A stretch of DNA of 64,000 nucleotides from an uncultured Olsenella sp. (GTDB lineage Bacteria; Actinomycetota; Coriobacteriia; Coriobacteriales; Atopobiaceae), in NCBI GenBank assembly GCA_900540955.1, contig UQIF01000001.1, positions 1 through 64,000 of the forward strand, read 5' to 3'. How positions within the stretch are numbered: the first letter of the stretch is position 1; each line of letters opens with the position of its first letter. Positions 16,270 to 24,687 of the stretch are shown piece by piece. Both the position numbers and the translations under genes were made by a program. The notes under the pieces were generated by a model that searched no databases, was not told where the DNA came from, and saw only the letters and a list, made by a program, of their open reading frames with translations.

Positions 16270-18031
16270 CGAGGAGACCGTTGAGCGTGATTATTCCAAG
16301 CGCGCGTCGTTTAAGCTGCTCGTGCGCCTGATCGCGCCGTACAAGGGGCTCGCCGTGGCGGCGCTAGTCTTTCTGCTGTGCGACATCACGGGCATGCTCT
16401 TCGTGCCGACCGAGCTCGCGGCGCTCCTCAACTCGGTGACCACGGGCGCCGGCTCAGACGCCATCTGGCGCCACGGCGCTCTCATGCTCGCGGCGTCGCT
16501 CGTGGGTTCGCTCGGCTGCATCGTGAGCTACTGGTTCGCGGCGCGACTCGCCGCGAACGTAGGTCGCGACCTGCGCACCATTGTGTACGACCACTCGCTT
16601 AAGCTCTCCGCTGCCGACTTCAACCGCTTCGGGGCGGGCTCCATGGTCACGCGCGCCCTCTCGGACGCCAACGTCGTGCAGCAGACCCTGCTCATGTGCT
16701 TCACCATGATGGGCCCCGTTCCCGTGACGAGCGTCGTCGCCGTCATGCTGGCCTTCGGGATTGACCCCGCCATGGGATGGCTGCTCCTCATCGTCGTGGC
16801 CATATGCCTGTCCATCAGCCTTGCTGCCGTCGCCAAGTCGGCGCCGATCTTCCTTGTGATGCAGGGCTTCATCGACCGCATGAACGTCCGCCTGCGCGAG
16901 GTCATCACGGGCATCCGCCCGATCCGCGCGTTCGGCAAGGACGCCGACGAGCGCGCCCGCCTCGACGAGACGTTCGACGCCTACGCGAGCCGCGCCATCC
17001 GCGTGAACCTCGTCTTTGCCGTCACCGACTCGATGACGTTCTTCTTGATGAACGCGGTCGAGTCCCTAATCTTCTGGTTCGGCATGGACCGCGTGGGCGC
17101 CCATGCCATGCAGGTCGGCTCCATCAGCGCCGTGATCGAGTACGCCATGCTCATCATGTGGTTCATGATGATGGCGCAGTTCGCGTTGCTGCAGGTTCCG
17201 CGCGCGCTCGCCTGCCTCACCCGCGCGGGCGAGGTCCTCGACATGGAGCCGAGCATCCAGGATAAGGGCACGGGCGAGGTCCGCGCGGACCCGAAGCTCC
17301 CCGTGGCCCGCTTCGACCACGTGAGCTTCAGGTTCGACGACGCGGACGAGGACACTCTCCACGACCTCGACTTCGCTCTGCACCGTGGCCAGACCACGGC
17401 CATCATCGGAAACACCGGCTCCGGAAAGTCGACCGTCGCCAAGCTGCTTTTGCGCCTGCTCGACGCGACCGACGGCGTGCTCGAGTTCGAGGGCGTCGAG
17501 GCCCGCGACCTGCCGCAGGCTGAGCTCCGCTCGCGCATCAGCTACGTGCCGCAGAAGGCCTGGCTCTTCTCGGGGACCATCGCCGACAACCTCCGCCACG
17601 GCGACGAGCGCGCCGACGAAGAGCGGCTCTGGCACGCCGTCGACGTCGCCCAGGGCGCATTCGTCCATGAGCTCGAGGACGGCCTTTCCGCGCGCGTGGC
17701 GCAGGGCGGCACGAACTTCTCGGGCGGCCAGCGCCAGCGCCTGTGCATCGCCCGCGCGCTCACCCGCCGCGCGGACCTCTACGTCTTCGACGACTCGTTC
17801 AGCGCGCTCGACTACAAGACCGACGCCGCGCTGCGCCACGCGCTCAAGGGCGAGCTCGCCGACGCCGCCGTGCTCATCATCGCCCAGCGCGTGAGCACGA
17901 TCCGCGACGCCGACCAGATCGTCGTCCTCGGCGACGGTCGCGTCGTCGGCCTAGGCACGCACGAAGAGCTCCTCGCCACGTGCCCGGCATACCGTTCCAT
18001 CTATGACTCGCAGGTCAAGGGAGGCGAGTAG
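16259..18031 (+). CDS. ABC exporter subunit 1 (degenerate ATPase site half)
   Basis: 590-residue half-transporter: six membrane helices (about 20-300), then an ATPase domain. Walker A is GNTGSGKST and the signature is FSGGQRQR. The Walker B region reads YVFDDSFSALD, with Asp where the catalytic Glu should be, and the switch is IIAQRVST, with Gln in place of His. These are the changes found in one half of heterodimeric exporters of the LmrC/BmrC/TM287 type. ATG 16259 with GGAGGGGGAG upstream sits inside the end of the MarR gene. It must pair with the next gene product. The transported compound is unknown; drugs or lipids are typical. Confidence 0.92.
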   Translation: MTSSEETVERDYSKRASFKLLVRLIAPYKGLAVAALVFLLCDITGMLFVPTELAALLNSVTTGAGSDAIWRHGALMLAASLVGSLGCIVSYWFAARLAANVGRDLRTIVYDHSLKLSAADFNRFGAGSMVTRALSDANVVQQTLLMCFTMMGPVPVTSVVAVMLAFGIDPAMGWLLLIVVAICLSISLAAVAKSAPIFLVMQGFIDRMNVRLREVITGIRPIRAFGKDADERARLDETFDAYASRAIRVNLVFAVTDSMTFFLMNAVESLIFWFGMDRVGAHAMQVGSISAVIEYAMLIMWFMMMAQFALLQVPRALACLTRAGEVLDMEPSIQDKGTGEVRADPKLPVARFDHVSFRFDDADEDTLHDLDFALHRGQTTAIIGNTGSGKSTVAKLLLRLLDATDGVLEFEGVEARDLPQAELRSRISYVPQKAWLFSGTIADNLRHGDERADEERLWHAVDVAQGAFVHELEDGLSARVAQGGTNFSGGQRQRLCIARALTRRADLYVFDDSFSALDYKTDAALRHALKGELADAAVLIIAQRVSTIRDADQIVVLGDGRVVGLGTHEELLATCPAYRSIYDSQVKGGE

Positions 18032-18033
18032 CC

Positions 18034-19854
18034 ATGTCCGAAGACATCAAGAAGGGCGCCGCCCAAGCTGACGACGAGGACGTCGCCCGCGACCCCGCCG
18101 GGACCGCGCGCCGCCTGTGGCACGCCGCCGGCCGCGAGCGCTGGCGCCTCGCCGCGGCTACCGTCTCGGCCGTGTTCTACGTGGTCTTCTCGCTCGCCGC
18201 GCCCGCATACAGCGCGGGCCTCGTCGATCTGCTCTGGGGCAACATCCAGGCCGCCGAGGCGGCGGGGGAGACCTATGTCGTCACGCTCTCCAACGGCGGC
18301 ATGCAGATCCTCGCGTTCCTCGGGCTGTGGACCCTCGCGTGGATCTTCTACAGCATCCAGACGCTCGTCATGGCGAGCTTCGCCGAGCGGCTCAACCTCA
18401 ACCTGCGTCGGCAGATCTCCTCGAAGATCGCGAGGCTGCCGCTTGCGTACTTCGACGCGCACCAGCCTGGAGACACGCTGTCGCGCGCGACGAACGACCT
18501 CGACAAGGTCTCCGAGGTGCTGCAGCGCGGCCTTCTGCAGATCATCATCAGCGCGCTCACGTACGTGGGCGCGGTCGGCATCATGATCACGTACAACGTG
18601 CTGCTCGCGGGCGTTTTCCTTGCCTTCTCGCTGGCCGCGCTCGTGCTCACGCGCCTGGCGGCCGCCTGCACGCTCAACGCCTACGCCAAGCGCCAGGCCG
18701 CGCTCGGGCGCCTCACCGGCAAGGTCGAGGAGGCCTACTCCGGCCGCCTCGTGATCAAGGCCTTCGGGCGCGACGGCGCGAGCTCTGCCGAGATACGCGC
18801 CGCCGCCGACGAGCTCGCCGACGCAGGGGCGCTTGCCGACTTCCTCTCGCAGGCCGTCGGCCCCGCCATCCGCCTGCTCGGGCGCTTCGCCATGGTGGTC
18901 TGCGGGCTTCTTGCCGGCGGCATGCTCATCGCCGGGCAGATCACGGTCGGCGTGTTCCAGTCGTTCTTCCAGTTCGTGACGACGGCCAACGAGCCCCTCA
19001 CGCAGCTCTCGATGACCGTGAACATGCTTCAGGGCGCGCTCGCCGCCGCCGAGCGCGTGTTCGACCTGCTCGGGGCCGACGAGGTCGTGCCCGATCCCGT
19101 TAAGCCCGCCGAGCTGCCGCGCCCCTGCGCCGGCCGCGTGGCCTTCGAGCACGTGCGCTTCGGCTACACGCCCGATAAGCCTCTCATGCACGACGTCAAC
19201 CTCGTGGCCGAGCCGGGCGAGAAGGTCGCCGTCGTGGGCGCCACCGGCGCCGGAAAGACGACCCTCATCAACCTGCTCATGCGCTTCTATGAGATCGACG
19301 GCGGCCGCATCACGCTCGACGGGGTGGACACGCGCGAGCTCACCCGCGCCGATTTGCGCAGCCGCTTCGGCATGGTCTTGCAGGACGCCTGGCTGTTCGA
19401 GGGCACGATCGCCCAGAACATCGCCTACGGAAAGCCCGACGCGACACGCGAGGAGATCGAGGCCGCCGCCCGCGCGGCGCACGTGGACTTCTTTGTGAGG
19501 ACGCTGCCCGACGGGTACGACACCGTGCTCACGTCCGACGCCGAGAACGTGAGCCAGGGCCAGCGGCAGCTGCTCACCATCGCGCGCGCCATGCTCTGCG
19601 ACCCCGCGATCCTGATCCTCGACGAGGCGACCTCATCGGTCGATACCCGTACTGAGCAGGCCATCGTTCGCGCGATGGAGGCCATCATGGAGAACCGCAC
19701 GAGCTTCGTGATCGCGCACCGCCTCTCGACCATCGTCGACGCCGACCTGATCCTCGTCATGGACCACGGAGACATCATCGAGCAGGGCACGCACGAGGAG
19801 CTTCTTGGCGCTGGCGGCGCGTACGCGAGCCTCTACCGCTCGCAGTTCGCGTAG
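18034..19854 (+). CDS. ABC exporter subunit 2 (catalytic half)
   Basis: 606 residues, starting two bases after the previous stop with GGGAGGCGAG as ribosome site. Six membrane helices, then an ATPase domain with Walker A GATGAGKTT, a canonical Walker B ILILDEATSSVD and switch His in FVIAHRLST. Its signature is VSQGQRQL rather than LSGGQ. Because a half's signature completes the partner's site, this weak signature pairs with the degenerate Walker B and switch of subunit 1. That leaves one inactive and one active ATP site, as in known asymmetric exporters. A terminator lies within the repeat cluster just downstream. Confidence 0.93.
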   Translation: MSEDIKKGAAQADDEDVARDPAGTARRLWHAAGRERWRLAAATVSAVFYVVFSLAAPAYSAGLVDLLWGNIQAAEAAGETYVVTLSNGGMQILAFLGLWTLAWIFYSIQTLVMASFAERLNLNLRRQISSKIARLPLAYFDAHQPGDTLSRATNDLDKVSEVLQRGLLQIIISALTYVGAVGIMITYNVLLAGVFLAFSLAALVLTRLAAACTLNAYAKRQAALGRLTGKVEEAYSGRLVIKAFGRDGASSAEIRAAADELADAGALADFLSQAVGPAIRLLGRFAMVVCGLLAGGMLIAGQITVGVFQSFFQFVTTANEPLTQLSMTVNMLQGALAAAERVFDLLGADEVVPDPVKPAELPRPCAGRVAFEHVRFGYTPDKPLMHDVNLVAEPGEKVAVVGATGAGKTTLINLLMRFYEIDGGRITLDGVDTRELTRADLRSRFGMVLQDAWLFEGTIAQNIAYGKPDATREEIEAAARAAHVDFFVRTLPDGYDTVLTSDAENVSQGQRQLLTIARAMLCDPAILILDEATSSVDTRTEQAIVRAMEAIMENRTSFVIAHRLSTIVDADLILVMDHGDIIEQGTHEELLGAGGAYASLYRSQFA

Positions 19855-19881
19855 GGCGCCGGCGCCGGCGGCGTGCTCGCT

Positions 19882-20060
19882 GCTAAGAAATGCCGACGTC
19901 TGGGCGCTTGGGCCCGGTCGCCGCTAAGAAACGCGGACGTCTGGGCGCGCGCTTGCCCAGACGTCGCTCTTTTTTAATGCGAGGCCCGCCCCGGTGCCCA
20001 GACGTCGCCGTTTCTTAGCGCCGCGGTTGCCGGGCGGCCCAGAGGTCGCGTTTTCTTAGC
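19882..20060. repeat. TAAGAAA repeat cluster 2 (five units, GACGTCTGGGC core)
   Basis: Units of 24 bases with the same GCTAAGAAA end as other clusters but a different core. Forward: 19882-19905 and 19923-19946. Inverted: 19955-19967 (the TAAGAAA end replaced by a T-run), 19996-20019 and 20037-20060. The last unit abuts the truncated gene at 20101. Confidence 0.85.
19936..19975 (+). terminator. Terminator of the exporter operon inside repeat cluster 2
   Basis: GACGTCTGGGC (19936-19946) and GCCCAGACGTC (19955-19965) pair around an eight-base loop, then GCTCTTTTTT. It shows that repeat units can supply terminator stems. Confidence 0.8.
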
Positions 20061-20100
20061 GAGGAAGTTGCGCCGCCGGCCGCACTTCTTTCCCGCGTAG

Positions 20101-20910
20101 AAAGCGCCTGCCGCGCAAGGCGCCCAAGAGGCATCGGATGCCAACGCGCAGGCGAATACCGTCGACCGCTCCGACCATGCGGTCAAGATCTCGGTCAAGG
20201 CCGAGGGCTGGGACACCGACGTCGGCGCCTCCAGGCTCCCCGTCCATGTGGAGGGCACCGATGTCGACGTGAACGCCGTGAGCACGACCGCCTTCGTCGA
20301 TTCCTGCGGTATTGGCATTAGCCTCAAGCAGGGCAAATACGAGCTCTCCGTGCTCGCGTCGCCCCTCGGCGCAAAGGGCGAGGTCTGGTCGCCCAAAAGC
20401 TCGAAGGCGACCATCACGTTGGGAGATGCCTTGCGCGAAGGCGAGGACGTGGACGTGAGCGAGACCGTCGTCATCAACCTTGGCAGCCCGCTTTCCGCCG
20501 CCCAGGCGCTCGTCCGCGCGGCCACGGCTTCCCTCGACGACGCGAAGCGCCAAAAGCGAGACTCCGAGCTCACATGCGGCTCCTACACGGCGGACAACGC
20601 CTACTCCTGTGACGACTTCAGCTTCAGCGTGCCCGACGAGTGGGGCATCGATTGGAGCGTCGTCTACGACCTCCCCGAGGACAAGGGACATCCCGGCGAG
20701 CATTTCCGCCGCTACCGCATCTATAAGGGCGAGCAGCCCATGTTCTCCATCCTATGCGACGCCATCGACTACGGCGGGTACACCAAGGCGATCAAGCAGG
20801 ACGCGCTCTCCAACGGCGACACGTTCTGCCTTTTGAGCGCCGGCGAGAAGGACGACGACACCTCCCTCGATGGCTGCTCGACGATTCTCTCGACGCTCGC
20901 GCTCCGGTAG
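20101..20910 (+). pseudogene. 5'-truncated paralogue of the zinc-ribbon membrane protein
   Basis: The frame is open from 20101, just after an in-frame TAG, to TAG 20910, but has no ATG at the beginning and no ribosome site; the first possible start is an internal GTG at 20248. The visible protein (269 codons) contains KAEGWDTDVGASRLPV, which matches GDGWDTASGASRLPV in the intact protein at 21191, and a similar beta-rich region after it. The zinc ribbon and membrane helix of that protein are missing. The C-terminal part (FSFSVPDEWGIDW ... YRIYKGEQPMFSILCD) is unlike the paralogue. Repeat clusters lie on both sides, which suggests rearrangement at repeats removed the front of the gene. Confidence 0.75.
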
Positions 20911-20965
20911 GCGTTGCCCGCCGCGCAAAGAACCTCTCAGTCCCAGCTGCCGCGGCGCTTACGGC

Positions 20966-21094
20966 GTTAAGAAACCGCAGGTCTCAGCCCTATTTCATGG
21001 CTGGGACCTGCGGTTTCTTAGCGTCTTAAGGCTGGAGCCCAGCGTTTCTTGGCAAGAAGGGCCTTCGAGGAGCTGGAGCCCGCTGTTTCTGAGC
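20966..21094. repeat. TAAGAAA repeat cluster 3 (four units plus a decayed one)
   Basis: One forward unit (20966-20988) and three inverted (21000-21022, 21031-21053, 21072-21094) with GGTCTCAGC / GCTGGGACC or GCTGGAGCCC cores. The first two form a near-perfect hairpin. A probable decayed forward unit is at 20924-20947. The spacer between units 3 and 4 (AAGAAGGGCCTTCGAGGA) resembles the one in cluster 4. The rest of 21095-21190 shows nothing clear. Confidence 0.85.
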
Positions 21095-21190
21095 GGCCTG
21101 GGCGCCGCGATGTGTCGGTATGTTGCGCAACAAGTCCGGGGAACCCGGTGCTAGATTCATAAAAAAGAAGGACGAGCGATTGGAAATACC

Positions 21191-22402
21191 ATGATTTGCC
21201 CTCATTGCGGCACCGAGGTGGACGACGGCGCTGTTTTCTGCACTGAGTGCGGCTCACGGCTGGTCAAGGACGCTGTGCCCGCCGAAACCTCGGATGCCCC
21301 GAGCTCGGACAAGGGGCGAAACCGCCGCTCCAAGGCGGTGATCGCGGCTGGGCTCGTCGCGGTCCTCGCCTTGGGCGGCACTGCGGGATACTACTTCGGC
21401 GTCTATGCGCCCGGGCAGCGCCGGGCTGCCGCCCAGAAGCTCTCCTACGAGCGCGCCCATGGCCTCGTCTACGTTGCCATCGGCGCGTCCGGTGACGGTT
21501 GGGACACCGCGTCAGGAGCCTCCCGGCTCCCGGTTCGCGTGACGGGGGCCAACGCTGACGGGGATGTCGACGAGGTTCAGTACGTCTCGAGCGACGGGGC
21601 AGGGCTTGTTCTTTTGCCGGGCACCTATGACCTTGTGGTCGCCGCGTCGCCAATTGCCGTGGACGGCAGCATTTACACAGTCCCAGGCACTTCTTTCTCG
21701 ATCGCCTTGGACAGCGGGGCCGACGTCGACCCCGAATCTCCGGACGTGCCCGCGAGCCCCGACGAGGTCGGCGAGGTGCCTCCGGTGGACTTCGACGCCT
21801 CCTCTGACGTGCAGATCGACCTTTCTCGCGCCGACATGGCCGAGGTGGGTGACGACGAGGTCGATGCCGCGCTGGACTACCTCGAGCATGACGACGCGCT
21901 TGACAAGGCCTCTGCCGATCAGCTCAAGGACGCCCTCGCCGCCGCCCGCGACCAGGCTTTGGACCAGAAGCGGGAGGACGAGGAGGCCGCCGCCAAACAG
22001 AAGGCCGTCGACGACCTCGTGGCACGCGCCACCTCCGTCAACTACGACGACGGCGCGAAGGCCGACGGGTCCGACTCCACGCGCTTCAAGTTCGAGCGCG
22101 TCCAGACGAGTGACGGGGCGGGCCCTCTGCTCGCGCATCGCTCGAGCGGTTTCTACACCGTCCTGGTCTACTCCAGCGACGACGCCTCCACGGCCGAGGC
22201 CGTCGCTATATACCTCTTTAAGCTCGGCTTGGACGGCAAGCTGATCCACAGGTCCGACTGGCCGTCTTTGGGGGCCGAAGGGGAGAACGTTGCCATAGCG
22301 GGCATCTACGACAGCCAGGCCCAGGCCCAGGCTCAGCAACAGAAACTCGAGGCGCAGGGAATCACGTGCGGCACGGTGGCGTCAACCGGCCCGCACAGCT
22401 GA
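21191..22402 (+). CDS. Zinc-ribbon, single-pass membrane protein with extracytoplasmic region
   Basis: 403 residues. An N-terminal double CxxC ribbon (MICPHCGTEV, CTECGSRL) is followed by a polar linker and one membrane helix (about residues 50-68). A large outside region follows: a beta-rich segment with GDGWDTASGASRLPV, an acidic stretch, an Ala/Glu/Lys helical segment (about 240-285), and a C-terminal part (FYTVLVYSSDDASTAEA ... AQAQAQQQKLEAQG) that recalls SPOR-like peptidoglycan-binding domains, a tentative match. The ribosome site is weak. It is convergent with a kinase gene and may take part in the same envelope signalling. A truncated paralogue lies just upstream. Confidence 0.75.
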   Translation: MICPHCGTEVDDGAVFCTECGSRLVKDAVPAETSDAPSSDKGRNRRSKAVIAAGLVAVLALGGTAGYYFGVYAPGQRRAAAQKLSYERAHGLVYVAIGASGDGWDTASGASRLPVRVTGANADGDVDEVQYVSSDGAGLVLLPGTYDLVVAASPIAVDGSIYTVPGTSFSIALDSGADVDPESPDVPASPDEVGEVPPVDFDASSDVQIDLSRADMAEVGDDEVDAALDYLEHDDALDKASADQLKDALAAARDQALDQKREDEEAAAKQKAVDDLVARATSVNYDDGAKADGSDSTRFKFERVQTSDGAGPLLAHRSSGFYTVLVYSSDDASTAEAVAIYLFKLGLDGKLIHRSDWPSLGAEGENVAIAGIYDSQAQAQAQQQKLEAQGITCGTVASTGPHS

Positions 22403-22442
22403 TCTGCCTTGGGCCTGGGAGCGATCCGGCGCGACGTCTGCA

Positions 22443-24572
22443 CTACAGGCAAAACCCGGGGATGACGTAGGTGGGCTCGTCGGGCGCCTCGCCGGGGACG
22501 GCGCCGCAGAAGGCGTCGCCGTTTCGCATGACGCGGTTGAACGCGGTCGAGGCCGCACCCACCGATCCGTCGGCCGAGGGTGTGCGCTCCCACCAAAAGA
22601 CGCTCTTGCCGTCGACCTCCCGCATGAGCGCGTCGTTCTCGGTGAGCCCCGAGACCCCGAGCTCGCGGAACAGCTGGTACTGCGTGCCCTCGTCGCTGTA
22701 CAGATGGCTGAGGTACTCGTACCCCTCGGCAAACGTCTCCGGCCCCTGGCAGCCGCACAGCTCGCTCATCGAGGGGAGCCAGAACGCGTCAGCGGTCCGG
22801 GTGAGCTCTGCCTCGTCGCCGGCGTCCACGGCGCCTATGTTGTTCGACACCTTGGCCACTTCGCGCACGCGCGCGACGAGCTCCGCGGGAAGAAGCGCCG
22901 GCATCTCGTTTTCCATCCATTCACGCAGGGAGCTCTGCTCCCAGCCGCCTGTCTGCGCCGTGTCGTTCATGGGGCGGGCATCTCCCACGGGCGTGCGCAT
23001 GAGGAAGCTGATGCCCGCGACGCCCTGGCCGTCTGCGCGCTCGTCGGCCCTGAAGCCCACGATCTGCGCCTCGGCGGCTGAGCCGTCCGTGAGCGAGAAG
23101 CGCTTGACCCGCTCGTCTGTGAGCTTGCCGTCGGCGTTTACGAGGCCGGCCTCGCGCGCGATGACTATGCCCTCCTCGTCGGAGCCGGCCGCGGCGATGC
23201 GGCCGGCCAGCGCGGCGAGCTCCTCCCAGCTGTAGTCGTCGAGCGTGCGGGGGCGCAGTAGGCCGAACCCGCGCGTGGCGACGGCCGCCGCGGCGACGCC
23301 GAGCGCCCCTATGCCAAGAAAGACCGCCGCGCGGCGGGAAAGAAGCGCCTTGCCCTTCTTTGCGCCCGCGGAAGCCTCGGTTGCGGCCCCGTCCTCGGGA
23401 AGCTTCGCGGCGGGGGTGGTGTCCACGCGCCTCGGTGCGCCGGCACCCGCGGAGCCCGTCATGTCCAGGTGGGTTCCGGCGACGGGCTCGGCGGTCCTGC
23501 CGCCCGTGCACTCGGCCACGGGCAGGTAGCTTTTGTTCGCGCGCCAGGCGCGTAGACGTCCGAGCAGTTCGCGCACGCCGATGCGCTCCGCGGGATCGGG
23601 GCGGATTCCGGCGAGGATGGCCTCCACGAGCCCCTCGTCCTTCTTGCTGCGGGCAGAAAGCGCGGCGGGGGCGCCGGCCATCTTTATCCTGTAGGGGGAC
23701 TCCAGCGGCCTGGACGCCACGTCGTAGGGCGTCCGGCCCGCGTAGAGCTCGTAGAGTACGCTGCACAGCGCGTAGACGTCGACCGAGGGGGAGAGACGCA
23801 GCCTCTCGATGCCCTCGATGTCGTTGGTGAGCATCTCGGGCGCGGCGTACTCGGGGGTGCCGTGACGCCAGATGTTGCTGCGCATGGTGAAGGTCGTGGG
23901 GGTCTGCCTCACGATGCAGGAGCTCTCGAGGTCGACGATTCGCACGTCATAGGAGCCGTCCGCGACTTGCTCCGCGACGCTTCGCGACGAGGCGTCGAGC
24001 AGGATGTTCCTCGGCGAGATGTCTCGGTGGACAAACGTCGAGTCGAGGCAGGTCGTCTGGACGAGCGCGCTCGCGGCGGCCTCGCCGATCGCGGCGACGG
24101 CATCGGCCTCGACGCCGGCGGGCTCAGGGCCGAGGGAAGTCGCGTGCGGCAGGAGCGGGCGCGCCTCCAGGAGGTTCGGCCCCTCGATCCACTCCATGAC
24201 CATGACGGGTGCGCGCCCCGAGAAGCCGTAGCCGTACACCTTGGGGAAGCCCTTCAGGTTGCTCACGGCAAACAGGTTGCGGTACTCCTCGAAAAACGCC
24301 GAGGCGAGCGCCCGGAGCGTCTCGTCCGGCATGCCCTCGGGCACTCCGGCGGCTGGCCCCACGAGCGGGAACAGGCTCTTTACGGCGAACGTCTCCCCCT
24401 CGGTGTTGTACGCCCTGCGGACGCGGGCCCTCGCGGGGTCGCCGCTTGCGGAGGCGTCGACGAGCAGCGTCATGAAGCGGCGCTTTGCCCGCGCCTCCTC
24501 GCCGGGCCCTACCGCCGCCGCGGTGTCGAACGAGTCGAGCTCGATGAGCCGGGTATTCTGGTCGTCCACCAT
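22443..24572 (-). CDS. Membrane Ser/Thr protein kinase with C-terminal DUF6273-like domain
   Basis: 709 residues from ATG 24572, chosen because GGAAAGG lies about seven bases upstream; the frame is open to 24674. The kinase domain (about 20-350) has the ATP-binding Lys in FAVKSLFP, the catalytic loop HRDISPRNILL, and a metal-binding Asp in VDLES, where most kinases have DFG. APE appears in EYAAPEML. A Pro/Ala-rich linker and one membrane helix (AAVFLGIGALGVAAAAVATRG) follow. The C-terminal domain, with RSLREW-like and FWWERTPSADG motifs, resembles DUF6273, often fused to surface or sensor proteins. It lies about 115 bases downstream of an FHA gene on the same strand, a natural phosphothreonine-reading partner. 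Confidence 0.85.
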   Translation of the reverse strand: MVDDQNTRLIELDSFDTAAAVGPGEEARAKRRFMTLLVDASASGDPARARVRRAYNTEGETFAVKSLFPLVGPAAGVPEGMPDETLRALASAFFEEYRNLFAVSNLKGFPKVYGYGFSGRAPVMVMEWIEGPNLLEARPLLPHATSLGPEPAGVEADAVAAIGEAAASALVQTTCLDSTFVHRDISPRNILLDASSRSVAEQVADGSYDVRIVDLESSCIVRQTPTTFTMRSNIWRHGTPEYAAPEMLTNDIEGIERLRLSPSVDVYALCSVLYELYAGRTPYDVASRPLESPYRIKMAGAPAALSARSKKDEGLVEAILAGIRPDPAERIGVRELLGRLRAWRANKSYLPVAECTGGRTAEPVAGTHLDMTGSAGAGAPRRVDTTPAAKLPEDGAATEASAGAKKGKALLSRRAAVFLGIGALGVAAAAVATRGFGLLRPRTLDDYSWEELAALAGRIAAAGSDEEGIVIAREAGLVNADGKLTDERVKRFSLTDGSAAEAQIVGFRADERADGQGVAGISFLMRTPVGDARPMNDTAQTGGWEQSSLREWMENEMPALLPAELVARVREVAKVSNNIGAVDAGDEAELTRTADAFWLPSMSELCGCQGPETFAEGYEYLSHLYSDEGTQYQLFRELGVSGLTENDALMREVDGKSVFWWERTPSADGSVGAASTAFNRVMRNGDAFCGAVPGEAPDEPTYVIPGFCL

Positions 24573-24687
24573 GAGGTGCCTTTCCGTCTTTGTGCTGAGG
24601 TGCCGAAAATGGTTCTCGGGAAAATCGTAGGCGCGGATGGCTCCGATGTGTTGGCCAACTCTTTTGCTCGGCAAGAAAAGCCCGATG

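Noticed and set aside
20248..20910. Intact 220-codon gene starting at GTG 20248
   Set aside because: Similarity to the paralogue extends upstream of this GTG, there is no ribosome site, and the N-terminal ribbon and helix are missing; it is better called a truncated pseudogene.
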